A program made the translations under genes and the position numbers. Positions 8,735 through 16,290 of a DNA stretch of 64,000 bases are shown one piece after another (the stretch's first letter is position 1; every line of letters begins with the position of its first letter). The stretch is taken from the NCBI GenBank assembly GCA_963841715.1, contig CAWJDP010000002.1:62001-126000 (forward strand), read 5' to 3'. The stretch is from DASPWW01 sp963841715. Lineage in GTDB: Bacteria; Actinomycetota; Thermoleophilia; Solirubrobacterales; 70-9. The notes below the pieces were generated by a model. It saw only the letters and a program-made list of their open reading frames with translations. It was not told the DNA's origin and did not search any database.

Positions 8735-9687
8735 GTCAGCGCACCCGCCAGGGCCTCGATGCCCGGCACGCCGAGCTCGGGCTCGAACACGAACGGGAGC
8801 GTCTTCACCGGGGCGCTGACGAGCCCCTCGAGGCGCCGGAGCTGCTCGCGCTGGCAGCCGGCGCGCCTGCGCTCGCTGAGCGCCGCACGAATCGCCGCCC
8901 GCGCGGCGTCGCTTCCGTCATCGTCCGCGCCCGCCAGCCGCTCCTCGTCGGCGGCCGAGAAGCGCTCCGGGTAGAGCGCGTTCATGTACACGCGGTCGAC
9001 CGCGACGCCGACGTCGTTGGTCAGCTTGCCCTCGAGCAGCGCTGACTCGTTCACGGGCATCTCCTCGGGGATCGCGACGATCACGGCGCCGGTCGCGTCG
9101 TGGTCGGTGATCATCGCGTCGAGCGCCAGCGCCTGCGAGTGGATCGGCCCGACGCGGGCGATCGACGCGAAGCTGCGCGGTGTCTCGAGGAAGCCGATCC
9201 CGTGTCCGGTCGCGGGCGCGTCGACGATCACGAGGTCGTACTTGCGCCCCTTCTTGACCTTGCGCTCGGCGCGCGAGAGCTCCCAGATCTTCCCGATCGT
9301 CAGCAGCTCGCGCAGGCCCGGGGTCGCGGCGGCGAAGTAGTTGAAGATCTTGCTGCGCACGAGCAGGTCGCGCATCGCCCTGAGCTTGAGCTGGAGCAGC
9401 AGGTACTCGCGCAGCGAGTTGTCGGGGTCGATCGAGATCGCCCACAGGTCCTCGGCCATCTCGACCTCGTGAAAGCCGACCTCGGCGCGGTGGAAGATCT
9501 TCGAGGTGTGCTCCTGAGCGGCGACCTCGCAGACGATCGTGCGCTTGCCGCGCGCCGCCGCGGCGAGTCCGAGCGCGAGCGACACGGTCGTCTTCCCGAC
9601 GCCGCCCTTGCCGGTGACGAACACGATCCGCTTGTCGAGCAGGTCTGGCACCGGTGCATTCTGCCCAGGCGTCGCCGAACCATGCAT
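8731..9687 (-). CDS. ArsA/Get3-family ATPase, first of pair (Rv3679/BagA-like)
   Basis: The 318-residue protein has a GKGGVGKTTVSLALG P-loop near residue 25, the ARGKRTIVCEVAAQEHTSKI segment, and YDLVIVDAPATGHGIGFLETP as the Walker B/switch II region. A GTG 13 codons downstream (9648) is an alternative start. It is co-transcribed with the second ATPase through a GTGA overlap and is divergent from parA, 47 bases away. The pairing resembles the mycobacterial BagA/BagB genes; the client is unknown. Confidence 0.86.
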   Translation of the reverse strand: MHGSATPGQNAPVPDLLDKRIVFVTGKGGVGKTTVSLALGLAAAARGKRTIVCEVAAQEHTSKIFHRAEVGFHEVEMAEDLWAISIDPDNSLREYLLLQLKLRAMRDLLVRSKIFNYFAAATPGLRELLTIGKIWELSRAERKVKKGRKYDLVIVDAPATGHGIGFLETPRSFASIARVGPIHSQALALDAMITDHDATGAVIVAIPEEMPVNESALLEGKLTNDVGVAVDRVYMNALYPERFSAADEERLAGADDDGSDAARAAIRAALSERRRAGCQREQLRRLEGLVSAPVKTLPFVFEPELGVPGIEALAGALT

Positions 9688-9734
9688 GCCGAAGGGGAGG
9701 AATGTGCGTGCGGCGTGCGAATACGGGCTTGCAG

Positions 9735-10715
9735 ATGGGCATTCTCAGCCTAGGGACAAGCGATGCAACCCGTGACGGCGGCACGGCCACGGCCGTGGAC
9801 GACGCCCAGCGCCTCGATCCCGACGAGGTGATGGCGCCGATCCCGCCGCGCAAGAAGGGCAAGGGCAAGGGCAAGGGCTCCGCGGACGCCAAGGGCAGGG
9901 GCAAGGGCAAGAAGGGCAAGGGGAAGGCGTCGAAGAAGAGCTCGAAGAAGGCCGCGCCGGCGACCGTGATCGCGTTCGCGAACCAGAAGGGGGGCGTCGC
10001 GAAGACGACGACGACGCTCAACCTCGCGGTCGCGTTCCGCGAGTCCGGCCACGACGTGCTCGCCGTCGACCTCGACCCGCAGGGCAACCTGACGATGTGC
10101 CAGGGCATCGACCCCGACAAGGTCGAGAAGAGCATGTACGACGTCCTCGTCGAGCGCACGCCGATCACCGAGGTCGTCGCCGAGCGCGAGATCGACCTCG
10201 CCGTCGCCTCGATCGACCTCGCGGGCGCGGAGATTGCGATGAGCACGCAGATTGGCCGCGAGCGGGCGCTCGAGAAGGCGCTCGCCGAGGTCCGCAACGA
10301 CTACGACTTCATCTGCATCGACACCCCCCCGAGCCTCGGGCTCCTGACCGTCAACGCGCTCACCGCGGCGGACAAAGTGATCGTCCCCGTCCAATGCGAG
10401 TATCTCTCCATGCGCGGTCTCGTGCAGCTCCAGAACACGCTGGAGATGATTCGCGAGAACCTGAACCCCGGGGTGAAGATCGAGGGGATCCTGCCGACGA
10501 TGCTCGACTCGCGCACCGTCCACGCGCAGGAGGCGGTCGAGATCCTCGAGGAGAACTTCGGCGACCTGATCTTCAAGTCCCGGATCCGCAAGGCAATCAA
10601 GTTCGCCGAGGCGCCGGTGAAGGGCACTTCGGTTCTCAAGTACGACCCGAAGGGCAATGCGGCCAAGTACTACCGCGACCTGGCGACGGAGGTGCTGAGC
10701 GATGGGGCGTCGTAA
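9735..10715 (+). CDS. parA: ParA-family ATPase with lysine/glycine-rich N-terminal extension
   Basis: From ATG 9735 the protein has 326 residues. Residues 1-75 are low complexity, with a KGKGKGKGS and KGRGKGKKGKGK tract. The ATPase domain follows, with the ParA deviant Walker A (KGGVAKTTTT, about 85-94), DLDPQGNLTMCQG and YDFICIDTPPSLGLLTVNA. ParA ATPases bind DNA as ATP dimers and position chromosomes or other cargo. No parB is in this window. The adjoining gene is ftsZ, overlapped by 14 bases, so a division-site positioning role (MipZ/MinD-like) is conceivable but inferred. The basic N-terminus may add DNA affinity. Confidence 0.88.
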   Translation: MGILSLGTSDATRDGGTATAVDDAQRLDPDEVMAPIPPRKKGKGKGKGSADAKGRGKGKKGKGKASKKSSKKAAPATVIAFANQKGGVAKTTTTLNLAVAFRESGHDVLAVDLDPQGNLTMCQGIDPDKVEKSMYDVLVERTPITEVVAEREIDLAVASIDLAGAEIAMSTQIGRERALEKALAEVRNDYDFICIDTPPSLGLLTVNALTAADKVIVPVQCEYLSMRGLVQLQNTLEMIRENLNPGVKIEGILPTMLDSRTVHAQEAVEILEENFGDLIFKSRIRKAIKFAEAPVKGTSVLKYDPKGNAAKYYRDLATEVLSDGAS

Positions 10716-12276
10716 GCGCGCGAGCATGCGCGAGGGCCCGCTGGCGGACCTGTTCCGCTCCACGACCGCGTCGCAGGAGGCGGTCGGCGAGGAGGCCGGC
10801 GAGCATCAGGTGGAGCCGGTTGAGGATGATCCGACGATGGAGCCGAGCGCCAACGGCAACGGCGCGGCGGGTCACGACGAGATCCCCGAGCCCGAGGAGC
10901 TGAACGTCTACCGCGTCGAGGACGAGGCCGACGCCGAGAAGCCCGTAGACGAGGTCGAGGCGGTCGAGGCGGCCGTCGAGCCGGTCGAGGAGACCGAGGA
11001 CGCCGTCGAGACCGAGGAGAACACCGAGGACGACGTCGAGGAGACCGAGGAGGGGGGGCGCAACGGCCTCCAGCACATCTTCGCCGGCGAGGAGTCGGGC
11101 GGCGGCGAGCTCGAGAGTCCGCTCGACGAGCCGGCGTACGGCCGCACCGAGCCGCACGCGGCACGCTCGTTCGCGACTCCGAAGATGCGTCTGCCTGTGC
11201 TCCGCGTCGTCGGCGTCGGCGGCGCCGGCGTCAACGCCGTCAATCGGATGGTCGAGGCGCAGATCTCCGGGGTCGAGTTCCTGGCGATCAACACCGACCT
11301 TCAGTCGCTCCAGCAGAGCACCGCCGACGTCACCGTGCACATCGGCGGCGAGGTCACACGCGGGCTCGGCTCGGGCTCGGTGCCCGACCTCGGCCACAAG
11401 GCCGCGTTCGAGGACCAGGACAAGATCAAGCGGCTGCTCAAGGGCTCGGACATGGTTTTCGTCACCGCCGGGGTCGGCGGGGGCACCGGGACCGGCGCGG
11501 CGCCGGTCGTCGCGCGGCTCGCGCGGGCCGTCGGGGCGCTGACGGTCGGGATCGTCACGAAGCCGTTCGGGTTCGAGGGCTCGCGGCGGATGAAGCAGGC
11601 CGAGGCGGGCGCCGATGCCCTGGCCGAGGAGGTCGACACTCTGATCGTCGTCCCGAACGAGCGCCTCCTGTCGATCCTCTCGCGCAGCACATCCGTGATC
11701 GACGCCTTCAAGGTCGCCGACGACGTCCTCCGCCAGGGCGTGCAGGGGATCGCGGACCTCGTCACGCTCCCCGCGGTGATCAACCTCGACTTCGCCGACG
11801 TGCGCACGATCATGCGCGAGGCCGGCCCGGCGATCCTCGGGATCGGGATGGGGACCGGCGACAGCCGCGCCGTGTTCGCGGCCGAGCGCGCCGTCTCATC
11901 GCCGCTGCTCGACTCCTCGGTCGACGGCGCGCGCTCGATCCTGCTCTCGGTCACCGGGGGCAGCGACCTGTCGCTGATCGAGGTCTCTGAGGCGGCGAAG
12001 GTGATCCAGGAGGCTGCCCACCCCGACGCCAACATCATCTTCGGCGCCAACATCGACGACGAGCTCGACGAGCAGGTGTGGGTGACCGTGATCGCGACCC
12101 GCTTCGACGCGCGCGGCAGGCGCGCCGACGGTGGCTCCCGCTACAGCGGCGAGCATCGTGGGATGGCGTTCGAGCGCGAGCGCCGCACCGGACGCAGGCG
12201 TGAGTCCGGCGACAAGCCCGAGCTGCACGCCGGCGATCTCGGGATCGAAGCTCCCGAGTTCGAGCCCTCGAAATAG
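10702..12276 (+). CDS. ftsZ: FtsZ tubulin-like GTPase with long acidic N-terminal extension
   Basis: The 524-residue protein contains a complete FtsZ core from about 165: VVGVGGAGVNAVNRM, the tubulin signature GGGTGTG at 259-265, KPFGFEGSRRMKQAEAG, and the T7 synergy loop NLDFADVRTIM at 361-371. The core therefore looks competent for GTP binding and polymerisation. It is preceded by about 160 residues that bacterial FtsZ proteins normally lack: a basic start with a REGPLADLFRST segment, then about 100 residues rich in E, D and V, then a short NGLQHIFAGE island. The C-terminus ends DLGIEAPEFEPSK, reminiscent of the FtsZ C-terminal binding peptide. Whether it is the only FtsZ in the genome cannot be told here. 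Confidence 0.93.
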   Translation: MGRRKRASMREGPLADLFRSTTASQEAVGEEAGEHQVEPVEDDPTMEPSANGNGAAGHDEIPEPEELNVYRVEDEADAEKPVDEVEAVEAAVEPVEETEDAVETEENTEDDVEETEEGGRNGLQHIFAGEESGGGELESPLDEPAYGRTEPHAARSFATPKMRLPVLRVVGVGGAGVNAVNRMVEAQISGVEFLAINTDLQSLQQSTADVTVHIGGEVTRGLGSGSVPDLGHKAAFEDQDKIKRLLKGSDMVFVTAGVGGGTGTGAAPVVARLARAVGALTVGIVTKPFGFEGSRRMKQAEAGADALAEEVDTLIVVPNERLLSILSRSTSVIDAFKVADDVLRQGVQGIADLVTLPAVINLDFADVRTIMREAGPAILGIGMGTGDSRAVFAAERAVSSPLLDSSVDGARSILLSVTGGSDLSLIEVSEAAKVIQEAAHPDANIIFGANIDDELDEQVWVTVIATRFDARGRRADGGSRYSGEHRGMAFERERRTGRRRESGDKPELHAGDLGIEAPEFEPSK

Positions 12277-13760
12277 CCGCGCGCGGCGCGATCGCCGCCG
12301 GGCACCCGCTCACGGCTCAGGCGGGCGCCGAGATCCTGCGCGCCGGCGGCAACGCCGTCGACGCCGCGGTCTGCGCGGTCCTCGCCTCGTTCGCGACCGA
12401 GAGCCCGCTGACCGGTCTCGGGGCCGGCGGGTTCATGCTCGTCCACGACAGCAGCGGCGGCGAGGACGTGCTGCTCGACTTCTTCGTCGCGGTTCCCGGT
12501 CGCGGGGGCGTCGAGCGCGGCGCCGAGCTCGTCCCGATCTCGGTCATCTTCGACGAGACGCCGCAGGTGTTCAACATCGGCGCGGCGTCGTGCGGCGTCC
12601 CCGGGACCGCGGCCGGGCTGACCGAGGCCCTGCGACGCTTCGGCACCGCGACGATTGCCGATCTGATCGGGCCGGCGGTGGGCTTCGCGCGCGACGGGGT
12701 TGAGATCAACGCCCAGCAGGCCTACCTCCTCGACCTGCTCGATCCGATCCTGACCGAGTACCCCGAGTCGCGGACGCTTTACGCGCCCGAGGGGGCGATC
12801 CTCGGCGAGGGCGACGTGTTCACCTTCCCCGATCTCGCCGACGCGCTCGAGCTGCTCGCCGAGCGCGGGCCGGAGCCGTTCTACCGCGGCGACGTCGCGC
12901 GCGCGGTCACCGAGTGGGTGCTCGAGCGCGGCGGGACGCTGGGCCCCGAGGACATGGCCGCGTACGAGCCGATCGCGCGCGACCCGGTGCGGGCGGCGTT
13001 CCGCGGCCGCGACGTGCTCACCAACCCGCCGCCGTCCTCGGGCGGGATCCTGATCGCGCTCTGCCTCGACCTGCTCGAGCGGCGCGGCTCGGCGGGTGTC
13101 GAGGCGGTCGTGAGCGCGATGGAGGCGGCGAACGCGGCCCGGACCGAGGCGTTCCACGCCGGGCTGTACGAGTCGGGGTACGCGCAGCGCTTCCTCTCCG
13201 AGGAGCGGCTCGGTTCGACGACGCACATCACCGTCGTCGACGCCGACGGACGCTGCGCGGCGGTCACGTGCTCGAACGGGACCGGCTCGGGGATGCTCGT
13301 CCCCGGCACCGGCATCCACGTCAACAACATGCTCGGCGAGGAGGACCTGAACCCGCTCGGCTTCCACGCGCTCCCGCCCGGGCGCCGCGTGACCTCGATG
13401 ATGGCGCCGACGATCGTACTCCGGGAGGGTGAGCTCGAGGCGGGGCTCGGCAGTGGTGGCTCGAACCGGATCCGCTCCGCGGTCCTCCAGGTCGTGCTGC
13501 GCCTCGTCGTCGACGGGTTCGCGGCGCAGGACGCAGTCGACGCGGGGCGCGTCCACTTCGAGGCCGGTGTCGTCCAGGCCGAGCCGGGGGTGGACCCCGA
13601 CGCGCTCGAGCGGCTCGAGGGCCGCGGCTACGCGGTCGCGCGCTGGAAGCGCCGCAACCTCTTCTTCGGGGGCGCCCACGCGGTCGCCCGCGACCCCCGC
13701 ACGGGCGCGCTCGAGGGCGGCGGCGACCCGCGGCGCGGCGGCAGCGAGATCGTCCTCTGA
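12273..13760 (+). CDS. ggt: Gamma-glutamyltransferase, putative ATA start
   Basis: The product (about 495 residues) matches the Ntn-hydrolase gamma-glutamyltransferases: N-terminal AAGHPLTAQAGAEILRAGGN, then GLGAGGFMLVHD, and the autoprocessing/catalytic threonine region STTHITVVD (nucleophile about Thr316). The substrate would be glutathione or other gamma-glutamyl compounds. No signal peptide is seen. Between the in-frame stop at 12201-12203 and Met at 12435 there is no ATG, GTG or TTG, yet conserved family sequence starts near 12285. The best candidate start is ATA 12273, overlapping the ftsZ stop as ATAG. Confidence 0.88.
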   Translation: MAARGAIAAGHPLTAQAGAEILRAGGNAVDAAVCAVLASFATESPLTGLGAGGFMLVHDSSGGEDVLLDFFVAVPGRGGVERGAELVPISVIFDETPQVFNIGAASCGVPGTAAGLTEALRRFGTATIADLIGPAVGFARDGVEINAQQAYLLDLLDPILTEYPESRTLYAPEGAILGEGDVFTFPDLADALELLAERGPEPFYRGDVARAVTEWVLERGGTLGPEDMAAYEPIARDPVRAAFRGRDVLTNPPPSSGGILIALCLDLLERRGSAGVEAVVSAMEAANAARTEAFHAGLYESGYAQRFLSEERLGSTTHITVVDADGRCAAVTCSNGTGSGMLVPGTGIHVNNMLGEEDLNPLGFHALPPGRRVTSMMAPTIVLREGELEAGLGSGGSNRIRSAVLQVVLRLVVDGFAAQDAVDAGRVHFEAGVVQAEPGVDPDALERLEGRGYAVARWKRRNLFFGGAHAVARDPRTGALEGGGDPRRGGSEIVL

Positions 13761-13820
13761 TTGGACGCCCGCCCGGCGGCGCACTCGTTCGGCGTCAAGC
13801 GCGCGCGGTAGGCGACCCGC

Positions 13821-15107
13821 GTGCATATGCTGCCCCTCGTGACGGTGAGCTCGAGGCGGGCGGCACGCGTGGCGGCGACGTTGATCGCGCCGGCGCTGAT
13901 GCTCACCGGCACCACGGAGGCCGTCGCGGCGCCAGTCACCCAGGGCGTCTCAGCGAGCGCCCAGGCCGACGCCCTCACCTATTGGACTCCAAAGCGGATG
14001 CGCGAGGCCGACCCGGCCGATATCGCGGTCCCCGGTGACGCCGGCTCAGCGGCCGCGAAGCGCGCAGGGCAGCAGCCGCGCTCGACGATCCCGTACACGA
14101 GCTCGGAGGTCACCGATCCGACCTCGACCGAGAACCGCGTCTTCGGGAAGGTGTTCTTCCACGACCCTGTCGACGGGAACAACTACGAGTGCTCGGGGAC
14201 CGCGATCCACTCGGACGGGCAGAACATGGTCTCGACCGCGGGCCATTGCGTCTATGCGGGCGCGTTCGTCACCAACTGGGTCTTCGCGCCCGGCTTCCAC
14301 GACGGCATTGACCCGTTCGGCCTCTGGGCGGCGACCAACCTCACCGCGCCCTCCGGCTGGGTGAGCTCGATCACGTGCACGCCGTCCCAGTCGTTCGAGA
14401 ACTGCGCCAACTTCGACTACGACATCGGCGGGGCGACGACCGCCCCGAACTCGAGCGGCCAGCTGCTGGAGAACGTCGTCGGCGCGAAGCTCGTTGGCTT
14501 CGACCAGCCGCGCGACCAGCACTACCAGGCCTATGGCTACCCCGGCGTGCCGAACCTCGGCGTCGTCCCGCCGCAGCTCTTCAACGGCAGCAAGCTGTGG
14601 ACGTGCGACTCCGAGTACGGCGGCTCGGACGGCCGCGACCCGGCCGGCGGGCCGGCGCCGATGGTGATCGGGTGCGACATGACCGCGGGCTCAAGCGGCG
14701 GTGGCTGGATCGTCGGGAACGACTGCCTGCAGGGGTTGAACAGCTACGGCTACCCGAGCCAGCCCGCGCGGCTCTACGGTCCCTACTTCGGCGAGGCTGC
14801 GCAGAACGTCTACGCGCAGCCGGACCCGACGGTGAAGGCGAAGATCACCTCGCACCCGAAATCCAAGAGCTCGAAGCCGAAGGCGAAGTTCAAGTTCAAG
14901 GTCGCGAACGCGAGCAGCGAGGAGCTCGAGTGCTTCGCGACGAGCCTGCAGTGCAAGCTCGACAGCAAGGCGTGGAAGGACTGCTCGAAGGGCCACAAGA
15001 CGTACAAGAAGCTCGGCCGCGGCAAGCACACGTTCAAGGTCCGCGCCGAGGTCGACAAGGTCGGCGTGACCTCGAAGAAGAAGAAGTTCAAGTTCAGGGT
15101 CACCTGA
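13821..15107 (+). CDS. Secreted trypsin/V8-like serine protease with basic C-terminal domain
   Basis: The 428-residue product has a signal peptide (hydrophobic AATLIAPALMLTG, cleavage after AVAA). A chymotrypsin-fold triad is visible: His142 in STAGHCV, Asp201 in NFDYDIG and Ser292 in TAGSSGGGW. Cysteine pairs suit an exported protein. From about 340 a lysine-rich beta domain (KFKFKV repeats, two cysteines) forms the C-terminus. GTG 13821, ATG 13827 and GTG 13839 are all possible starts; the last still keeps the signal peptide. The stop overlaps the putative CTG start of the cyclase gene. Confidence 0.86.
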   Translation: MHMLPLVTVSSRRAARVAATLIAPALMLTGTTEAVAAPVTQGVSASAQADALTYWTPKRMREADPADIAVPGDAGSAAAKRAGQQPRSTIPYTSSEVTDPTSTENRVFGKVFFHDPVDGNNYECSGTAIHSDGQNMVSTAGHCVYAGAFVTNWVFAPGFHDGIDPFGLWAATNLTAPSGWVSSITCTPSQSFENCANFDYDIGGATTAPNSSGQLLENVVGAKLVGFDQPRDQHYQAYGYPGVPNLGVVPPQLFNGSKLWTCDSEYGGSDGRDPAGGPAPMVIGCDMTAGSSGGGWIVGNDCLQGLNSYGYPSQPARLYGPYFGEAAQNVYAQPDPTVKAKITSHPKSKSSKPKAKFKFKVANASSEELECFATSLQCKLDSKAWKDCSKGHKTYKKLGRGKHTFKVRAEVDKVGVTSKKKKFKFRVT

Positions 15108-16255
15108 CCGACTTCGAGGCCGAGGGCCTGCTCGAGGGCCTGGACGGCCGCGAGCGCGAGGCCCGCCTGCGGCTGCTCGAGGGGCTCTACGCCGACGGCG
15201 TCTCGCTCGAGGAGCTGAAGGAGGCGGTGGCCGAGGAGCGCCTCGCGCTGCTCCCCGTCGACCGCGTTCTCGCGGGCGAGGGACGCCGCTTCACAGCCGC
15301 AGAGGCCGCCGAGCGCGCAGGGGTCGAGCTCGAGTTCATGATTCGAATCCGCCGCGCGCTCGGGCTCTCGGTCCCCGAGCGCGACGCGGCCGAGTTCACC
15401 GAGGAGGACGTCGACGCCGCGAGAATGGCCGACTCCTTCCGCGAGGCCGGACTGCCCGAGGAGGGGATCGTCGAGGTCTCGCGCGTGATCGGGATGGCGA
15501 TGGCCCAGGTCGCAGACGCCAACCGCCAGCTGATCCGGGAGGCGCTCGTCGAAGCGGGGGACACCGAGCTCGACGTCGGCCTGCGCTTCGCCCACGCGGC
15601 GGAGGAGCTGATCCCGATGCTGGGGCCGGTGCTCCAGTACGTGCTCGCGGCCCACCAGCGCGAGATGATCCGCAACGACGTCGTCGGGCGCGCCGAGCTC
15701 GCCGCGGGCGAGCTCTCGGGCTTCCGCGTGAGCACGGTCTGCTTCGCCGACCTCGTCGAGTTCACGCGCCTCGGCGAGCACTTGATGGCCGACGAGCTCG
15801 CGGCGGTGACCGGGCGCTTCTCCGAGATCGCCGCCGAGGTCGCCGACGCCCCCGTCCGGCTCGTGAAGCTGATCGGTGACGCCGCGATGCTCGTCTCAGC
15901 CGACAGCGACGCGATTCTCGACGCCGCGCTGACGCTGATCGACGAGGTCGAGGAGGAGGGGGAGGAGTTCCCGATGGTTCGCGCCGGCGTCGCCCGCGGC
16001 CCCGCGCTCCCGCAGGGGGGCGACTGGTACGGGCACACGGTCAACCTCGCGAGCAGACTGACCGGGCTCGCTTATCCCGGCAGCGTCCTCGCCTCGAAGG
16101 ACGTGCGCGACGCGGCCACCAAGGAGCGCTACCGGTGGTCCAATGCGGGCAAGCGCAAGCTGAAGGGAATCTCGGAGCCCGTACGCGTGTTCCGTGTCCG
16201 CGGCGACGGCGACGAGCCGGACCCGGAAAGCGAGCACGTAGAGGGGCACGATTAG
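15104..16255 (+). CDS. Class III adenylate cyclase with N-terminal regulatory domain (Rv1264-like), putative CTG start
   Basis: The protein is about 383 residues. Its C-terminal half is a class III cyclase domain: metal-binding Asp216 (VCFADLVEFTRLGE) and Asp259 (KLIGDAAMLVS), and transition-state residues Asn314 and Arg318 (HTVNLASRLTG). It would make cAMP. The N-terminal 200 residues are helical and soluble, a layout like the pH-responsive mycobacterial Rv1264. The only usable start near the N-terminus is CTG 15104, overlapping the protease stop as CTGA, with AGGG a few bases upstream. No in-frame ATG, GTG or TTG is close. Confidence 0.87.
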   Translation: MTDFEAEGLLEGLDGREREARLRLLEGLYADGVSLEELKEAVAEERLALLPVDRVLAGEGRRFTAAEAAERAGVELEFMIRIRRALGLSVPERDAAEFTEEDVDAARMADSFREAGLPEEGIVEVSRVIGMAMAQVADANRQLIREALVEAGDTELDVGLRFAHAAEELIPMLGPVLQYVLAAHQREMIRNDVVGRAELAAGELSGFRVSTVCFADLVEFTRLGEHLMADELAAVTGRFSEIAAEVADAPVRLVKLIGDAAMLVSADSDAILDAALTLIDEVEEEGEEFPMVRAGVARGPALPQGGDWYGHTVNLASRLTGLAYPGSVLASKDVRDAATKERYRWSNAGKRKLKGISEPVRVFRVRGDGDEPDPESEHVEGHD

Positions 16256-16290
16256 CGGCCGCTTAGGCCGGTTTGCAACCCTAAGACGCG

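Noticed and set aside
9840..9955. GGCAAG-rich tract as a possible DNA repeat element
   Set aside because: It is the coding sequence of the lysine/glycine-rich ParA N-terminus and not a separate repeat.
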